NCBI GenBank assembly: GCA_009763385.1 | Contig: CM019827.1 | Coordinates: 96,508,177-96,572,176 of the forward strand | Direction of reading: 5' to 3' | DNA: 64,000 bases | From: Coix lacryma-jobi var. lacryma-jobi | Lineage: Eukaryota; Streptophyta; Magnoliopsida; Poales; Poaceae | In this document: positions 22,140-33,096 of the stretch, piece after piece | How positions within the stretch are numbered: position 1 is the stretch's first letter | Layout: each line of letters begins with the position of its first letter | The notes under the pieces: model-generated | What the model saw: only the letters and a program-made list of their open reading frames with translations | Databases searched by the model: none | What the model was told of the DNA's origin: nothing | Translations under genes and position numbers: made by a program

Positions 22140-24067
22140 TGAGGATACATGGGTGTATGCCGGATCTTGAGTGATGAGTGATTGTCAACTGGTTTGATGC
22201 GCATGTTCTTTGCCTTGTGTTGTGTAGGTGTCGAGCACGGAGACAGTGATCGAGGGCAAGGTGAAGGTCAATTAGAGATGTGTCATGCCGATGGACCCAA
22301 AGCGGTGAAGGGCGGACATTAGGCTTGGACTGAGGGACCGGTGGCCTGAGGATCAGCCGTGGTGGCTGACAGCCTAGGACAGCGACGAGCGGAGACTTGC
22401 GGGGCACGGTGTTGCTCGTGTCGAGGACTTGGGGACACGTGTTGGTGGACGGGGTGCACGAGCGGTGCATCCCCTCTACGACGTCGGTTTGGTGGTTGAG
22501 CCACAGAAAAACCACCGGGTGGACGGTTTCCAGGTTTGGGCCACAAAACCTGGGTGCGACCAGTTTCCGAGTTTGGGCCACAAAACTCGGGCTGAGGACG
22601 GTTTCCAGGTTTGGGCCTCAAAACCTGGGCGCTGGCAGGTTTTTGAGTTTGGGCCACAAAACTCAGGCGATGGACGATAGATTTCCCGGTTTTGGCCTCA
22701 AAACCGGAGGGGAGAATTTGAAGTCTGGTTTCCCGGTTTTGGCCTCAAAACCGGGGGCGAGGTCCGTGAAAAGGACGAGCAGAGCGGTGGCAGCACGTGG
22801 CGGCAATCGGTGAGGTCACATCGAGGCGAAGCTACCAGTTGTGCGGGCGTGGCCGTCGGATCACCATCTACTTTGAGTTGGTCCAGAATAACCCTAGGGT
22901 TTAGCTGGTTCGCTCTGTGTATAATTAGGGGTAGAATGGGAATTAGAATTAGGATAAGTAGAGGGAGACACCCATCTCCCAAACTATCTCAGCCATTTGC
23001 TACTTTCACTTAGGGTTTCCTGCTCTCCCACATCCCTGCTGTAGCTACTGAGATCCGCAGAGACGGTGAATCATAACTCTGTGTATTTGGATTTTGAGGA
23101 AACAAGACCGTAATCTCGTTGTCTCCTCGTGTGGAGAAGTTTCGGCTGGAAATCGAGATCGATTCGCGTTTTGAGCTGTGTTCTTCGTGTTTTGCTTTTT
23201 GTTCTCTCGATGATTTGCTTCGTTCTCCCAATCCGAGGAATGATCTTCAATTTCGTTTGAACTGTGTTGTTCTAGATCATGAGGCGCATCTTTCTACCGA
23301 AGGAATTCACCTCTAACCTCATGAGCTAGTAGATCGATCAATTTTCATTTTGAATCGGTTTTTGTCTCCCTTGCCCCGAATTCTTTCGATTCACCGATTT
23401 GGAGTTAGGTTCGAGCAATGATCTCTTAGGGGTAGCTCACTAACCTCCTTGGAACTCCTCATACCAAGTCTAAGCCTTAGAGCTTTTGATTCGGAGGAGA
23501 TCTGGTTGAATTCGCGGAAGAACAGCACAGTTTTAGGGGCATCAGACGCTCGAGTTCTTGGCATCGGACGCTGACCCGAATAGCATCGGACGAGCCATTG
23601 CCACGTGTCAGTCTCTGTGTTTTTGAAGGAGCATCGGACGCTCCGTTGACCATCGGACGCGTCCGAGGGGGAAGCATCAGACGCTGAGGTGATACGGTAG
23701 TCAACGTCCGATGGCTATGCAGTAAGGTTCCAGAACGTGTCATTTTGCATCGGACGCGTCCGGTGCTTGTAAATCAGACGCTGGCCAGCGTCCGATGCAG
23801 TGACTTCTGCACTGTTTTGTCCGTAGTTTGTTCGTCTGACTTCGGATTTGGTTTTGGGTTTTTGCGTTGGGTTTCTAGAGTCGTGTAGTGTCCCGCTGTG
23901 CTTCTTGGAAGCATCCACCCTACATCTAGGGTCGTGGACATTATCAAACTCTAGGTTTGCTTTTGGGGTTGATTTTCAGGATAGAAGCTAAAAGTTTCTG
24001 AAAAGAAATTTGAGGCTCCCATTCACCCCCCCTCTGGTCGCCTTTGTGTAGCACCTTCGGTCCTTCA
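22140..24067 (+). repeat. Left LTR of the outer copia element (CATCGGACGC type)
   Basis: It starts TGAGGATACATGGGTGTATG and ends GGTCCTTCA, like the other copia LTRs here. It holds six hairpins at 22530-22755 with CCAGG, CCGAG, TGAG and CCCGG stems, a telo-box-like CCCTAGGGTTTAG near 22889, and CATCGGACGC repeats at about 23540-23800. Confidence 0.9.
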
Positions 24068-24069
24068 AT

Positions 24070-24081
24070 TGGTGTTAGAGT
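24070..24081 (+). other. Decayed primer-binding site of the outer copia element
   Basis: TGGTGTTAGAGT stands where the intact copy has TGGTATCGGAGC. Several changes mean priming by initiator tRNA-Met would be poor. Confidence 0.6.
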
Positions 24082-24130
24082 GGGTTAAGGATCTTCCACC
24101 TTAGCCAGTTCCAGATCCACAGAAGGCGAC

Positions 24131-26560
24131 ATGGATCGCGCCGTGGGCAAACCGCCGTTTTTTGATGGGACGAACTATGTGTATTGGAAGATACGTATGT
24201 CGGCCTATCTTCAGAGAATGGGTGCTTCTGTCTGGGAGATTTGCAACAAGGCAGATTACGTGGTCTTGGCTGCTCATGTGACTCAGGTGCAGATCGATGA
24301 GAACGATGCCAATAGCCGAGCCCGTAATGCTCTCTTCTCCTGTTTGAGCATGTCTGAGTTTGATCGCGTTTCTCACCTCCCCACGGCTCGTGAGATTTGG
24401 GCGACCCTCATGCGCTTCCATGTGGGAACCACTCAAGTCAAATCCCGTCTCTACGAGTCGCACAAGCGGGAGTATGAGAACTTTCGACACATGCCTGGCG
24501 AGAGCATAGAAAGTTTATTCGCTCGCTTTCAGGTGATTGTCAACAGGATGAGGGCTAACAAGGAGCTATTGCCTTTCGACGATCATGAGACGGCTCTCAA
24601 GCTTTTACATACTCTCGATCGGTCGATGTGGGACTCAAAGGTTCAGGCGATCATCGAATCGCCTAACTATGAGACTCTCATGTGCGACGAGCTCTTTAGT
24701 AAGCTCAAGTTCAGTGAGATTGACGCCATGACGAGGGCTTCTTATGAGAATCCTTCTGGCCCGTCTATGGCTTTGCTTTCTGGCTCTTCTGCTAACCCCT
24801 CTAGAGGCCTTGCTTTGTCTTCTCTTCTTTCTGTCACAGAGGAGCAGCTGGAGTTCATGGGAGATGATGAGTTGGCTTTGCTTGCCAACCGGTTCTCGCG
24901 GTTCCACAACAACCGCATGAACCGTCGTCGCGGAGGAGGACGCGCTGGATGCTATGAGTGTGGCGACCCTGATCACTTCATTGCCAATTTCCCAAAGAAG
25001 AACAAGCAACTCTTTGGCAAGGGTGATCATGGGCACAAGTATGACTCCGGCAGGCACAAGGAAAAGTACACCCCTCACAAGCACAAGCAAAAGGGTGGCT
25101 TCAACAAGGAGTACATCAAGAAGAAGTACTTGAAGAAAGCCCAGGCCGAGCAGTGTGCTTTCTTCGCCACCCTCAGCGACGTCGATGACTCGGATGACGA
25201 CTCCGCTGCCTCAAGCGACGACAAGTCCGAGAAGAAGAAGAGGATCGAGGACAAGCTGAATGGCCTCTGCTTCTTCGCCGATAACGAGGGCTTTTGCACC
25301 ATGGCCCTTGGCAAGGAGGTCGACAGCCAGCTGGAGGAGAACCCTCGGAACAACGACAACGACGACACCTCCCGGGTAAAACGATTGGAGGACATTTGGT
25401 TGGTTGATTCCGGGTGTTCAAGGCACATGACCGGAAACACCAAGTGGTTCTCCAGTCTTAGTCCAGTTGCCGGAAAGGAGTTTATCACCTTCAGCGACAA
25501 TAGCAAAGGTAAAGTGTTGTCTCGTGGGTCTGTGCGAGTTAATGAGCACTTTGTGTTGCGTGATGTTGCTCTTGTTTCTAACTTGCATTTTAACCTTCTT
25601 TCTGTTTCGCAACTTTTTGATGATGACTATGAGATTTGTTTTAAGCCGAATCTCAGTCGTATTTTGGATCCTCAGGGCAATCTTGTGTGTTTGATTTTGC
25701 CCTTTGGGAAAGTCTTTCGTGCCAATTTCTCAGAGTCTTTTGGCATTTCTCGTTGTCTTGTGGCAGGACCCTCCTCCTCTGATCTTTGGAAGTGGCATAG
25801 GAGACTTGGACATTTGAGCTTCGACTTGCTTGCAAGACTTAGTTTACTTGGCCTAATCCAAGGATTGCCCAAGTTGCACATGGAGAGGGATCTTGTTTTC
25901 CATTCTTGTAGACATGGGAAAATTGTTGCTGCTCCCCACCATCCAGTGAATCAAGTTATGACCAAGCGCCCTAAAGAGCTTTTGCATATGGACCTTGTTG
26001 GTCCGACTCGGGTGAGCTCGGTTGGTGGGAAGTGGTATGTGCTTGTTGTTGTTGATGACTTTTCGAGATATTCATGGGTTTTCTTGTTAGCTGAGAAAAC
26101 TGAGACTATCTCTTTTGCTTGCAATTTGATTTTGCGTCTTCAGAACGAGTTCCCTAAGAACTCGATGCGAGCTATTCGTAGTGATAATGGTACCGAGTTC
26201 AAAAACTTGGACTTTGAGAAGTTTTTTGACTCTTTGGGTTTGGAGCATCAGTTTTCTTCCCCCCTACACACCGCCACAAAATGGTGTGGTAGAGAGGAAG
26301 AATCGGACCCTTGTTGAGATGGCCAGGACGATGCTCGATGAGCATAGGACTCCTATGCGGTATTGGGCTGAAGCTATGAACACTGCATGCTATATTTCCA
26401 ATCGCATTTTTCTCCGAGCTTTCTTGAAGAAGACATCTTATGAGTCGCATTTTGGAAGGCAGCCCAAAGTGAGTTATTTTAGAGTGTTTGGTTGCCATTG
26501 TTTTATATTCAAGAAAGGCAACTTGGACAAGTTTGAGTCTCGTTCTTCTGATGGTGTATT
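24131..26560 (+). pseudogene. Outer copia gag-pol, 5' part (gag, protease, start of integrase)
   Basis: It opens with the same Gag start as the intact copy (M-D-R-x-V-G-K-P-P-F-F-D-G) and keeps a CX2CX4HX-type knuckle whose last Cys is lost (I-A-N-F). The protease D-S-G-C and the integrase zinc region and core follow. An extra C in the run at about 26258-26264 shifts the frame just before the catalytic Glu region. The frame then runs to 26560, where the inner element is inserted with duplication GTATT. At 25366-25380 gag joins pol directly, with no intron-like segment. Confidence 0.88.
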
Positions 26561-26966
26561 TGCGGATACATGGGTGTATGTCGAGTCTCTGTGTGATGAG
26601 TGATTGTCAACGGAGATGATGCGCATGTTCTTTGGCTTGTGTTGTGCAGGTGTCGAGCACGGAGACAGTGATCGATGGCGGGTGAAGGTCAAGTTGCGAC
26701 GTGCCGTGCCGACGGACTGGGCGCGATGAAGGATGGGCGTGCCGTGCGGCGGACGTGCCATGCCGATGTATCGGACGGTGAAGGGCGGACGTGGACTTGG
26801 ACTGATGGACTGGAGGCCGGAGGATCAGCTGTGGTGGCTGGCAGCCTGCGACAGCGACAAGCGGAGAAGTGCGATCATGTCGGTGGAAGGGGTGCACAGG
26901 CGGTGCATCCCCTCTACGACGCCGGTTTGTTGGTAGAGCCCGGGAAAAACCAACGGTGGACGGTTT

Positions 26967-27255
26967 CCAGGTTTGGGCCTCAAAACCTGGGTGCTGGGTT
27001 TCCAGGTTGAGCCACAAAACCTGGGCGCGACGGTTTCCAGGTTGAGCCTCAAAACCTGGGCGTGGGCCGGTTTCCGAGTTTGGGCCTCAAAACTCGGGCG
27101 CGGACGGTTTCCGAGTTTGGGCCTCAAAACTCGGGCGCGGACGGTTTCCGAGTTTGGCCACAAAACTCGGGCTGGAGGCTGGTTTCCCGGTTTGGGCCTC
27201 AAAACCGGGGGCTGATGGAAAAGGCTGGTTTCCCGGTTTGGGCCGCAAAACCGGG
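26967..27255 (+). repeat. Array of eight short hairpins with covarying stems in copia U3
   Basis: Each unit is about 24 bases with a 7-8 bp stem and a TGGGCC/TGAGCC-containing loop. The first three have CCAGGTT/AACCTGG stems, the next three CCGAGTTT/AAACTCGG, the last two CCCGGTTT/AAACCGGG. Changes on one side are matched on the other. The 3' LTR copy is at 35168-35456. Related arrays lie at 22530-22755, 40812-41043, 46252-46509 and 55871-56128. Confidence 0.85.
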
Positions 27256-27447
27256 GGTGCAGAGTGGTGGCGGCACGTGGCGGCGATCTGAAGGTTGCGT
27301 GGAGGCGACGCGGAAGACCGTGCGGGCGTGGCCGTCGGATCTACCTACCACCAGCGGGTGGACTAGAATAGCCTTAGGGTTAGGCTGGTCCGCTCTGTAA
27401 TTAGAGTAGAGAGGGGTAGAGTAGGAAATAGACTTAGGCTAGGTTAG

Positions 27448-27452
27448 TATAA
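27448..27452 (+). promoter_or_regulatory. Probable TATA box of the copia LTR
   Basis: TATAA in the context TTAGTATAAGTAG, followed by a pyrimidine/CT-rich start region. The 3' LTR copy is at 35649-35653. It puts the hairpin array in U3 and the CATCGGACGC array in the transcribed leader. Confidence 0.5.
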
Positions 27453-28057
27453 GTAGTCTAGGGGAGACACCCTCCTCCCAATCTCAATCTCAGTTAGCGC
27501 AGTCTTTTGCTTCCTAGCACCTAGGGTTTCCACTCTCCCATCCCCTGCTCTAGCTAGTTGAGATCCGCAGAGAGACTCCACTCTGTGTACTGTTGATTTG
27601 AGGAAGTAAGGCCGTATCCTCACCTTGGAGCACAGATCGATGGCTTGATTTGCGTCCTTAATTCGAGTTCGTGGCTGTGATTCGCGTTTTCTTTGTGTTC
27701 TTCGCGGAATCCTTTTTCTCCACGATTTTCCCGTCGCTTGATCTCTCTGCTCGGTTCATCTTTTGCAAAACCGTTTGAACCAAGTTGTTCTAGATCGTGA
27801 GGCTCTCCTTTCCACCGAAGGAATTAAACTCTAACCTCACGGTCTAGGAGATCGATCGATTTTCGTTTTGGATTGCGTTCTTGCCTCCATGCCCCGAAAT
27901 TTCTTGATTCACCGATTTGGAGTTAGGTTCGAGCCATGATCTCTTAGAGATAGCTCACTAACATCCTTGTGACCCCTCAGATCGAATCCTAGGCCTAGAG
28001 CTTTTGATTTAGAGGAGATCGGGTTGAATCATCAAAGAACTGCGCTGTTTTCGGGAG

Positions 28058-28330
28058 CATCGGATGCTATCACGGGAGCATCGGACGCTAGGGTCCCTAG
28101 CATCGGACGCTCCGGTGACGCGTGTCACGTTTTCGGCGTTTTAGTTTGCATCGGACGCTAGGCATCGGACGCGTCCGTTGTCCATCGGACGCGCCGGAGC
28201 CTTTGCATCGGACGCTGGGTGATTACTGTTCACAGCGTCCGATGGTGGAACAGTAAGGTTCCAGAACCGTCCAGTCTGCATCGGACGCTTCCGGTGGTCT
28301 GGCATCGGACGCAGGCCAGCGTCCGATGCG
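28058..28330 (+). repeat. Dispersed CATCGGACGC repeats in the copia leader
   Basis: About eleven copies of CATCGGACGC or its complement, two of them inverted so that pairs can form stems such as GCATCGGACGC...GCGTCCGATGC. They lie downstream of the TATA box. They are also present in the LTRs at 36259-36531, 22140-24067, 44935-46953 and 54550-56564. Confidence 0.85.
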
Positions 28331-28601
28331 ACTGGTTTCGCACGGTTTCGTCCGTGGTTCCCTCGTTCGTTGTCGGAATTGATTTCCGTTTTTTGCGTTG
28401 GCTTTCTAGGGTTGTCTAAGTGTCTCGCTGTGCTTCTAGGAAGCATCCACCCTACATATAGGGTCGTGGACATTAGCAAGCTCTAGGGTTCGCTCTTGGA
28501 GTCGATTTTGGGACAGTGGCATCTAGTTTCCGTAAGGAATTTTTGAAGCTCCCATTCACCCCCCCTCTGGTCGCTTTCGGTTAGCTTCTCGGTCCTTCAA
28601 T

Positions 28602-28613
28602 TGGTATCGGAGC
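28602..28613 (+). other. Primer-binding site of the intact copia element
   Basis: TGGTATCGGAGC, two bases after the LTR. It differs at one position from the usual initiator-Met tRNA motif. Confidence 0.85.
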
Positions 28614-28662
28614 GGGTTAAGGATCTTCCACCTTAGCCGGTTCCAGATCCACCGAAGGCGAC

Positions 28663-31600
28663 ATGGATCGCGGCGTGGGCAAACCGCCGTTTTTCGATGG
28701 GACGAACTATGCGTATTGGAAGATACGTATGTCGGCCTATTTGCAGAGCTTGGGCGCTTCGATCTGGGATATTTGCAACTCCCCTGATTACGTGGTCTTG
28801 GCTGCTCGTGTGAATCAACAGCAGATCGATGAGCACGATGCCAATAGCCGAGCCCGTAATGCTCTTTTCTCTTGTTTGAGCATGGGTGAGTTTGATCGCG
28901 TTTCTCACCTCGCTACGGCTCGGGAGATCTGGGATACTCTCATGCGTTTTCATGAGGGCACCTCTCAAGTCAAAACCCGACTCTACGAGTCGTTCAAGCG
29001 AGAGTATGAGAACTTTAGACATCAACCTGGCGAGAGCATAGAAAGTTTATTCGCTCGCTTTCAGGTGATTGTCAACAGGATGAGGGCTAACAGAGAGCAG
29101 TTGCCATTTGACGATCATGAGCGTGCTTTGAAGCTTTTGCACACTCTTGACCGTTCGGTGTGGGACTCCAAGGTTCAGGCAATCATCGAATCGCCGAACT
29201 ATGAGACTCTCACCTGCGACGAGCTCTTCAGTAAGCTCAAGTCCAGTGAGATTGATGCTATGGCGAGGGCTTCTTTTGAAAATCCTTCTCGCCCGTCCAT
29301 GGCTTTGGTTTCCGGCTCTTCCTCTAACCCCTCAGCTGGCTTTGCGCTTTCTTCTCTCTTTTCTGTGACAGAGGACCAGCTGGAGTCTTTGGGAGACGAC
29401 GAGTTGGCTTTGCTTGCCAACCGGTTCTCGCGGTTCCACAACAACCGCATGAACCGTCGTCGCGGAGGAGGACGCACCGGATGCTACGAGTGCGGCGACC
29501 CCGACCACTTCATCGCCGACTGCCCCAAGAAGAAGAACAAGCATCTTGGGAAGGGCGATCACGGCCACAGGCGCGACTCCAAGTACAAGGAGAAGCACGT
29601 TCCCCCAAGGCACAAGAAGCGGGGCGGCTTCAACAAAGAGTACATCAAGAAGAAGTACTTGGAGAAGCAGCAGGCTGAGCAGCGAGCGTTCTTCGCCACG
29701 CTCAGCGACGTCGACGGCTCGGATGACGACTCCGCTCGATCGAGTGATGACGAGTCCGAGAAGAAGAAGCTGGAGGACACGTTCAACGGCTTGTGCTTCT
29801 TCGCCGGCGACGAAGGCCTGTGTACCATGGCGCTCGGAGATGAGGTCGACGGCGAGCCAGAGCGTACCCCTCGGAACGACGACGACGACGACACCTCCCA
29901 GGAGGAGCGGTTGGAGGACATTTGGCTTGTGGATTCCGGTTGCTCGAGGCACATGACCGGAAATGCCAAATGGTTCTCCAGCCATAGTCCGGTCGCCGGA
30001 AAGGAGTACATAACCTTCGGCGACAAAGGTAAGGGCAAGGTATTGTCCGTTGGTGCAGTGCGGGTTAATGAGCAATTTGTGTTGCGCGAGGTTGCTCTTG
30101 TTTCTAACCTGCATTTTAACTTGCTTTCTGTTTCGCAACTTTTTCGTGAAGGCTATGAGATTCGTTTCAAACCGAACCTTAGCCGGATCTTAGATCCTCA
30201 GGGTGATCTTGTATGTCTGATTTCACCCTTTGGGAATGTCTTTCGCGCGAATTTCTCAAAGTCGTTTGGATCTTCTCGCTGTCTTTTGGCTAGTCCTTCT
30301 TCTTCTGATCTTTGGAAGTGGCATAGGAGGCTCGGTCACCTGAGTTTTGACTTGCTTGCAAGACTTAGCTCACTTGGCTTAATCCGAGGATTGCCCAAGC
30401 TTTCGTTGGAGAAGGATCTAGTTTGCCATGCTTGCCGGCATGGAAAGATGGGTGCTGCTCCCCACCATCCTTTGACCAAGGTTATGACCTCGCACCCCGG
30501 AGAGCTTTTGCATATGGACCTTGTTGGTCCGGCTCGGGTGAGCTCGGTTGGTGGGAAGTGGTATGTGCTTGTTATTGTTGACGACTTTTCGAGGTATTCG
30601 TGGGTCTTCTTTTTAGTTGAGAAGTCCGAGACATTCTCCTTCGCTCGCGATCTGATTTTGCGTCTTCAGAACGAGTTCCCTTTGAACTCGATGCGAGCGA
30701 TTAGAAGTGATAATGGTTCCGAGTTTAAAAATTCGGATTTTGAGAAGTTTTGTAAACGCCTTGGTTTGGAGCATCAGTTTTCTTCTCCCTATACACCACC
30801 CCAAAATGGTGTTGTAGAGAGGAAGAATCGGACCCTTGTTGAGATGGCCAGGACGATGCTTGATGAGCATAGGACTCCTAGGCGCTATTGGGCCGAAGCT
30901 ATGAACACTGCATGCTATATTTCGAATCGCATTTTTCTGAGAGTGTTTTTGAAGAAGACCTCTTATGAGTTGCGTTTTGGTCGCCAGCCCAAGGTGAGTT
31001 ATTTTAGAGTCTTTGGTTGCCACTGTTTTATATTGAAAAAAGGCAACCTAGACAAGTTTGAGTCTCGTTCTTCTGACGGTGTGTTTTTGGGTTATGGCAC
31101 TCACACTCGAGCTTATCGTGTACTTAACCTTGACACTAACCGAGTCATGGAGACATCAGATGTCACCTTCGACGAGACTCTTGTTTCTCCTTCTTCTCGT
31201 TTTGAGCGTGCAGGTGATCACGAGGTTGGAGAGCCTCTTTTCGATGACGAGGAAGAGGGTGCTGAAGGTATAGATGATCCAGCACCCCCTCCGCCTGCCG
31301 CGCCGCCGGGAGCGGCTTCGACGACGACCCGTGGCCCCGAGACGTCTTCTTCCTGGGGGCCGTGGGATCCACCTCGCGCGGTACCTTTTGTACCCGGGGT
31401 GGAACCAGCTACTGTTGAGGGGGAGGTTACTTCTTCCCGGGAGGCGCCACGACACATCCAGCGCCAGCACCCCCCTGAACAGATGATCGGCGACATCGAC
31501 GAGCGAGTTACTCGCTCCAGGTCACAGCACATCTCGCACTTTGCTCATTCTGCTTTTGTTGCGTCTTTTGAGCCCCGAGATGTTGGACACGCATTGACGG

Positions 31601-33096
31601 ATCCGGATTGGGTCAATGCCATGCATGAGGAGCTAGAGAACTTTGAGCGAAATCGGGTTTGGGTTCTAGTGCCACCACCTCCTGACTGTAAACCTATTGG
31701 GACAAAATGGGTATTTAAAAACAAGCAAGGAGAGGAGGGCCACATTGTGAGAAACAAGGCCCGGCTTGTAGCGAAGGGTTATAGTCAGAAGGAGGGGATA
31801 GATTATGAGGAGACCTTCGCTCCTGTAGCTCGTTTGGAGGCTATTAGGATACTCTTGGCTTATGCTGCATCCATGGGTTTCAAACTTTTTCAAATGGATG
31901 TCAAGAGTGCCTTCTTAAACGGCTATATTGAGGAGGAGGTCTATGTCCAGCAACCCCCCGGTTTTGAAAATCCCAAGTTTCCAAACCATGTCTTTAAACT
32001 CCACAAAGCTTTGTATGGTTTGAAACAAGCCCCTAGAGCCTGGTATGAGAGATTAAAAACCTTTTTGCTAGCTAAGGGTTTTAAAATGGGATGTGTAGAT
32101 AAAACGCTCTTTCTCCTCAAGCAAGGCAAAGATACTCTCTTGGTCCAAATTTACGTGGATGATATCATTTTCGGTGGTTCTTCTCACGCTTTGGTTGCCA
32201 AGTTTGCAGATACTATGAGCAGGGAGTTCGAGATGAGCATGATGGGCGAGCTGACTTTCTTTCTCGGGTTGCAAATTAAGCAATCCCGAGAGGGGACGTT
32301 TGTGCACCAGGGCAAGTACACAAGGGACTTGCTGAAGCGGTTCGACATGGGTGAGGCTAAGCCTCTTCCGACGCCCATGTCGACGACGACTGCCCTGGAT
32401 GCCGACACGGATGGAGAAGCAGTGGACCAGAAGGAGTACCGCAGCATGATTGGATCGCTGCTCTACCTGACGGCGACACGGCCGGACATTCAGTTCGCCG
32501 TGTGCTTGTGCGCACGCTTTCAGGCTTCGCCACGCATTTCTCACCGTCAGGCGGTGAAGCGCATCTTCAGGTACCTTCGTTTCACGCCCGAGCTCGGGAT
32601 TTGGTATTCTGCTTCCTCCACCCTCTCGCTTTGTGGCTTTTCTGATGCTGACTTTGCTGGTTGTCGCATTGAGCGCAAGTCCACTTCAGGGACTTGCCAG
32701 TTTATTGGATCTTCTCTTGTGTCGTGGTCTTCTCGCAAGCAGTCTAGTGTCGCTCAGTCTACCACGGAGGCTGAATATGTTGCTGCGGCTAGCTGCTGTT
32801 CCCAGTTACTCTGGATGATGGCCACTTTGCGTGATTTTGGTTTGAGCTTTACTCGAGTTCCTTTGCTTTGTGACAGCACGAGTGCCATTAGCGTTGCTAA
32901 GAACCCTGTGCTTCACTCGAAAACCAAACACATTGATGTGCGCTTTCATTTCTTGCGAGACCACCAGGAGAAGGGTGATATCGACCTTCGCCATGTCGAT
33001 ACTCATCACCAATTAGCTGATATTTTCACCAAGCCTTTAGACGAATCAACCTTTAATAGGTTGAGGGGTGAGCTTGGTGTGTGTTTCCCCTTTTAG
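28663..33096 (+). CDS. Intact copia gag-pol polyprotein, 1477 aa
   Basis: One open frame from ATG 28663 to TAG 33094. Domains: Gag (residues 1 to about 410) with knuckle C274-x2-C277-x4-H282-x4-C287; protease D424-S-G; integrase zinc region (H554 region; C588, C591); integrase core D619, D683, E719, a D,D35E spacing; RT with D1079 in F-Q-M-D-V-K and Y1164-V-D-D; RNase H with S-D-A-D, T-E-A-E-Y and L-C-D-S-T, ending G-V-C-F-P-F. The order integrase then RT is that of Ty1/copia. All catalytic motifs I can check are intact. Gag runs directly into protease at about residue 414, where a relative (44935-56564) has a 1439-nt intron-like segment. The product makes virus-like particles and copies the RNA into DNA. 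Confidence 0.96.
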   Translation: MDRGVGKPPFFDGTNYAYWKIRMSAYLQSLGASIWDICNSPDYVVLAARVNQQQIDEHDANSRARNALFSCLSMGEFDRVSHLATAREIWDTLMRFHEGTSQVKTRLYESFKREYENFRHQPGESIESLFARFQVIVNRMRANREQLPFDDHERALKLLHTLDRSVWDSKVQAIIESPNYETLTCDELFSKLKSSEIDAMARASFENPSRPSMALVSGSSSNPSAGFALSSLFSVTEDQLESLGDDELALLANRFSRFHNNRMNRRRGGGRTGCYECGDPDHFIADCPKKKNKHLGKGDHGHRRDSKYKEKHVPPRHKKRGGFNKEYIKKKYLEKQQAEQRAFFATLSDVDGSDDDSARSSDDESEKKKLEDTFNGLCFFAGDEGLCTMALGDEVDGEPERTPRNDDDDDTSQEERLEDIWLVDSGCSRHMTGNAKWFSSHSPVAGKEYITFGDKGKGKVLSVGAVRVNEQFVLREVALVSNLHFNLLSVSQLFREGYEIRFKPNLSRILDPQGDLVCLISPFGNVFRANFSKSFGSSRCLLASPSSSDLWKWHRRLGHLSFDLLARLSSLGLIRGLPKLSLEKDLVCHACRHGKMGAAPHHPLTKVMTSHPGELLHMDLVGPARVSSVGGKWYVLVIVDDFSRYSWVFFLVEKSETFSFARDLILRLQNEFPLNSMRAIRSDNGSEFKNSDFEKFCKRLGLEHQFSSPYTPPQNGVVERKNRTLVEMARTMLDEHRTPRRYWAEAMNTACYISNRIFLRVFLKKTSYELRFGRQPKVSYFRVFGCHCFILKKGNLDKFESRSSDGVFLGYGTHTRAYRVLNLDTNRVMETSDVTFDETLVSPSSRFERAGDHEVGEPLFDDEEEGAEGIDDPAPPPPAAPPGAASTTTRGPETSSSWGPWDPPRAVPFVPGVEPATVEGEVTSSREAPRHIQRQHPPEQMIGDIDERVTRSRSQHISHFAHSAFVASFEPRDVGHALTDPDWVNAMHEELENFERNRVWVLVPPPPDCKPIGTKWVFKNKQGEEGHIVRNKARLVAKGYSQKEGIDYEETFAPVARLEAIRILLAYAASMGFKLFQMDVKSAFLNGYIEEEVYVQQPPGFENPKFPNHVFKLHKALYGLKQAPRAWYERLKTFLLAKGFKMGCVDKTLFLLKQGKDTLLVQIYVDDIIFGGSSHALVAKFADTMSREFEMSMMGELTFFLGLQIKQSREGTFVHQGKYTRDLLKRFDMGEAKPLPTPMSTTTALDADTDGEAVDQKEYRSMIGSLLYLTATRPDIQFAVCLCARFQASPRISHRQAVKRIFRYLRFTPELGIWYSASSTLSLCGFSDADFAGCRIERKSTSGTCQFIGSSLVSWSSRKQSSVAQSTTEAEYVAAASCCSQLLWMMATLRDFGLSFTRVPLLCDSTSAISVAKNPVLHSKTKHIDVRFHFLRDHQEKGDIDLRHVDTHHQLADIFTKPLDESTFNRLRGELGVCFPF

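Larger units (their letters stand above)
26561..28599 (+). repeat. 5' LTR of the intact copia element, 2039 bp
   Basis: TGCGGATACATGGG...GGTCCTTCA. Layout: hairpin array 26967-27255, TATA 27448, telo-box-like CTAGGGTTTCC near 27521, CATCGGACGC repeats 28058-28330. Confidence 0.95.

Noticed and set aside
22319..22813. ORFs across the hairpin arrays of the copia LTRs (e.g. near 22400, 26800, 35000, 46400, 56000)
   Set aside because: They arise from the repeated TTTCC-AGG-TTTGGGCC units, occur on both strands and shift frame between copies; no start or domain is conserved.
28058..28330. CRISPR-like appearance of regularly repeated CATCGGACGC
   Set aside because: Units are 10 bp, occur in both orientations with irregular spacing, and lie in LTRs of a plant retrotransposon.
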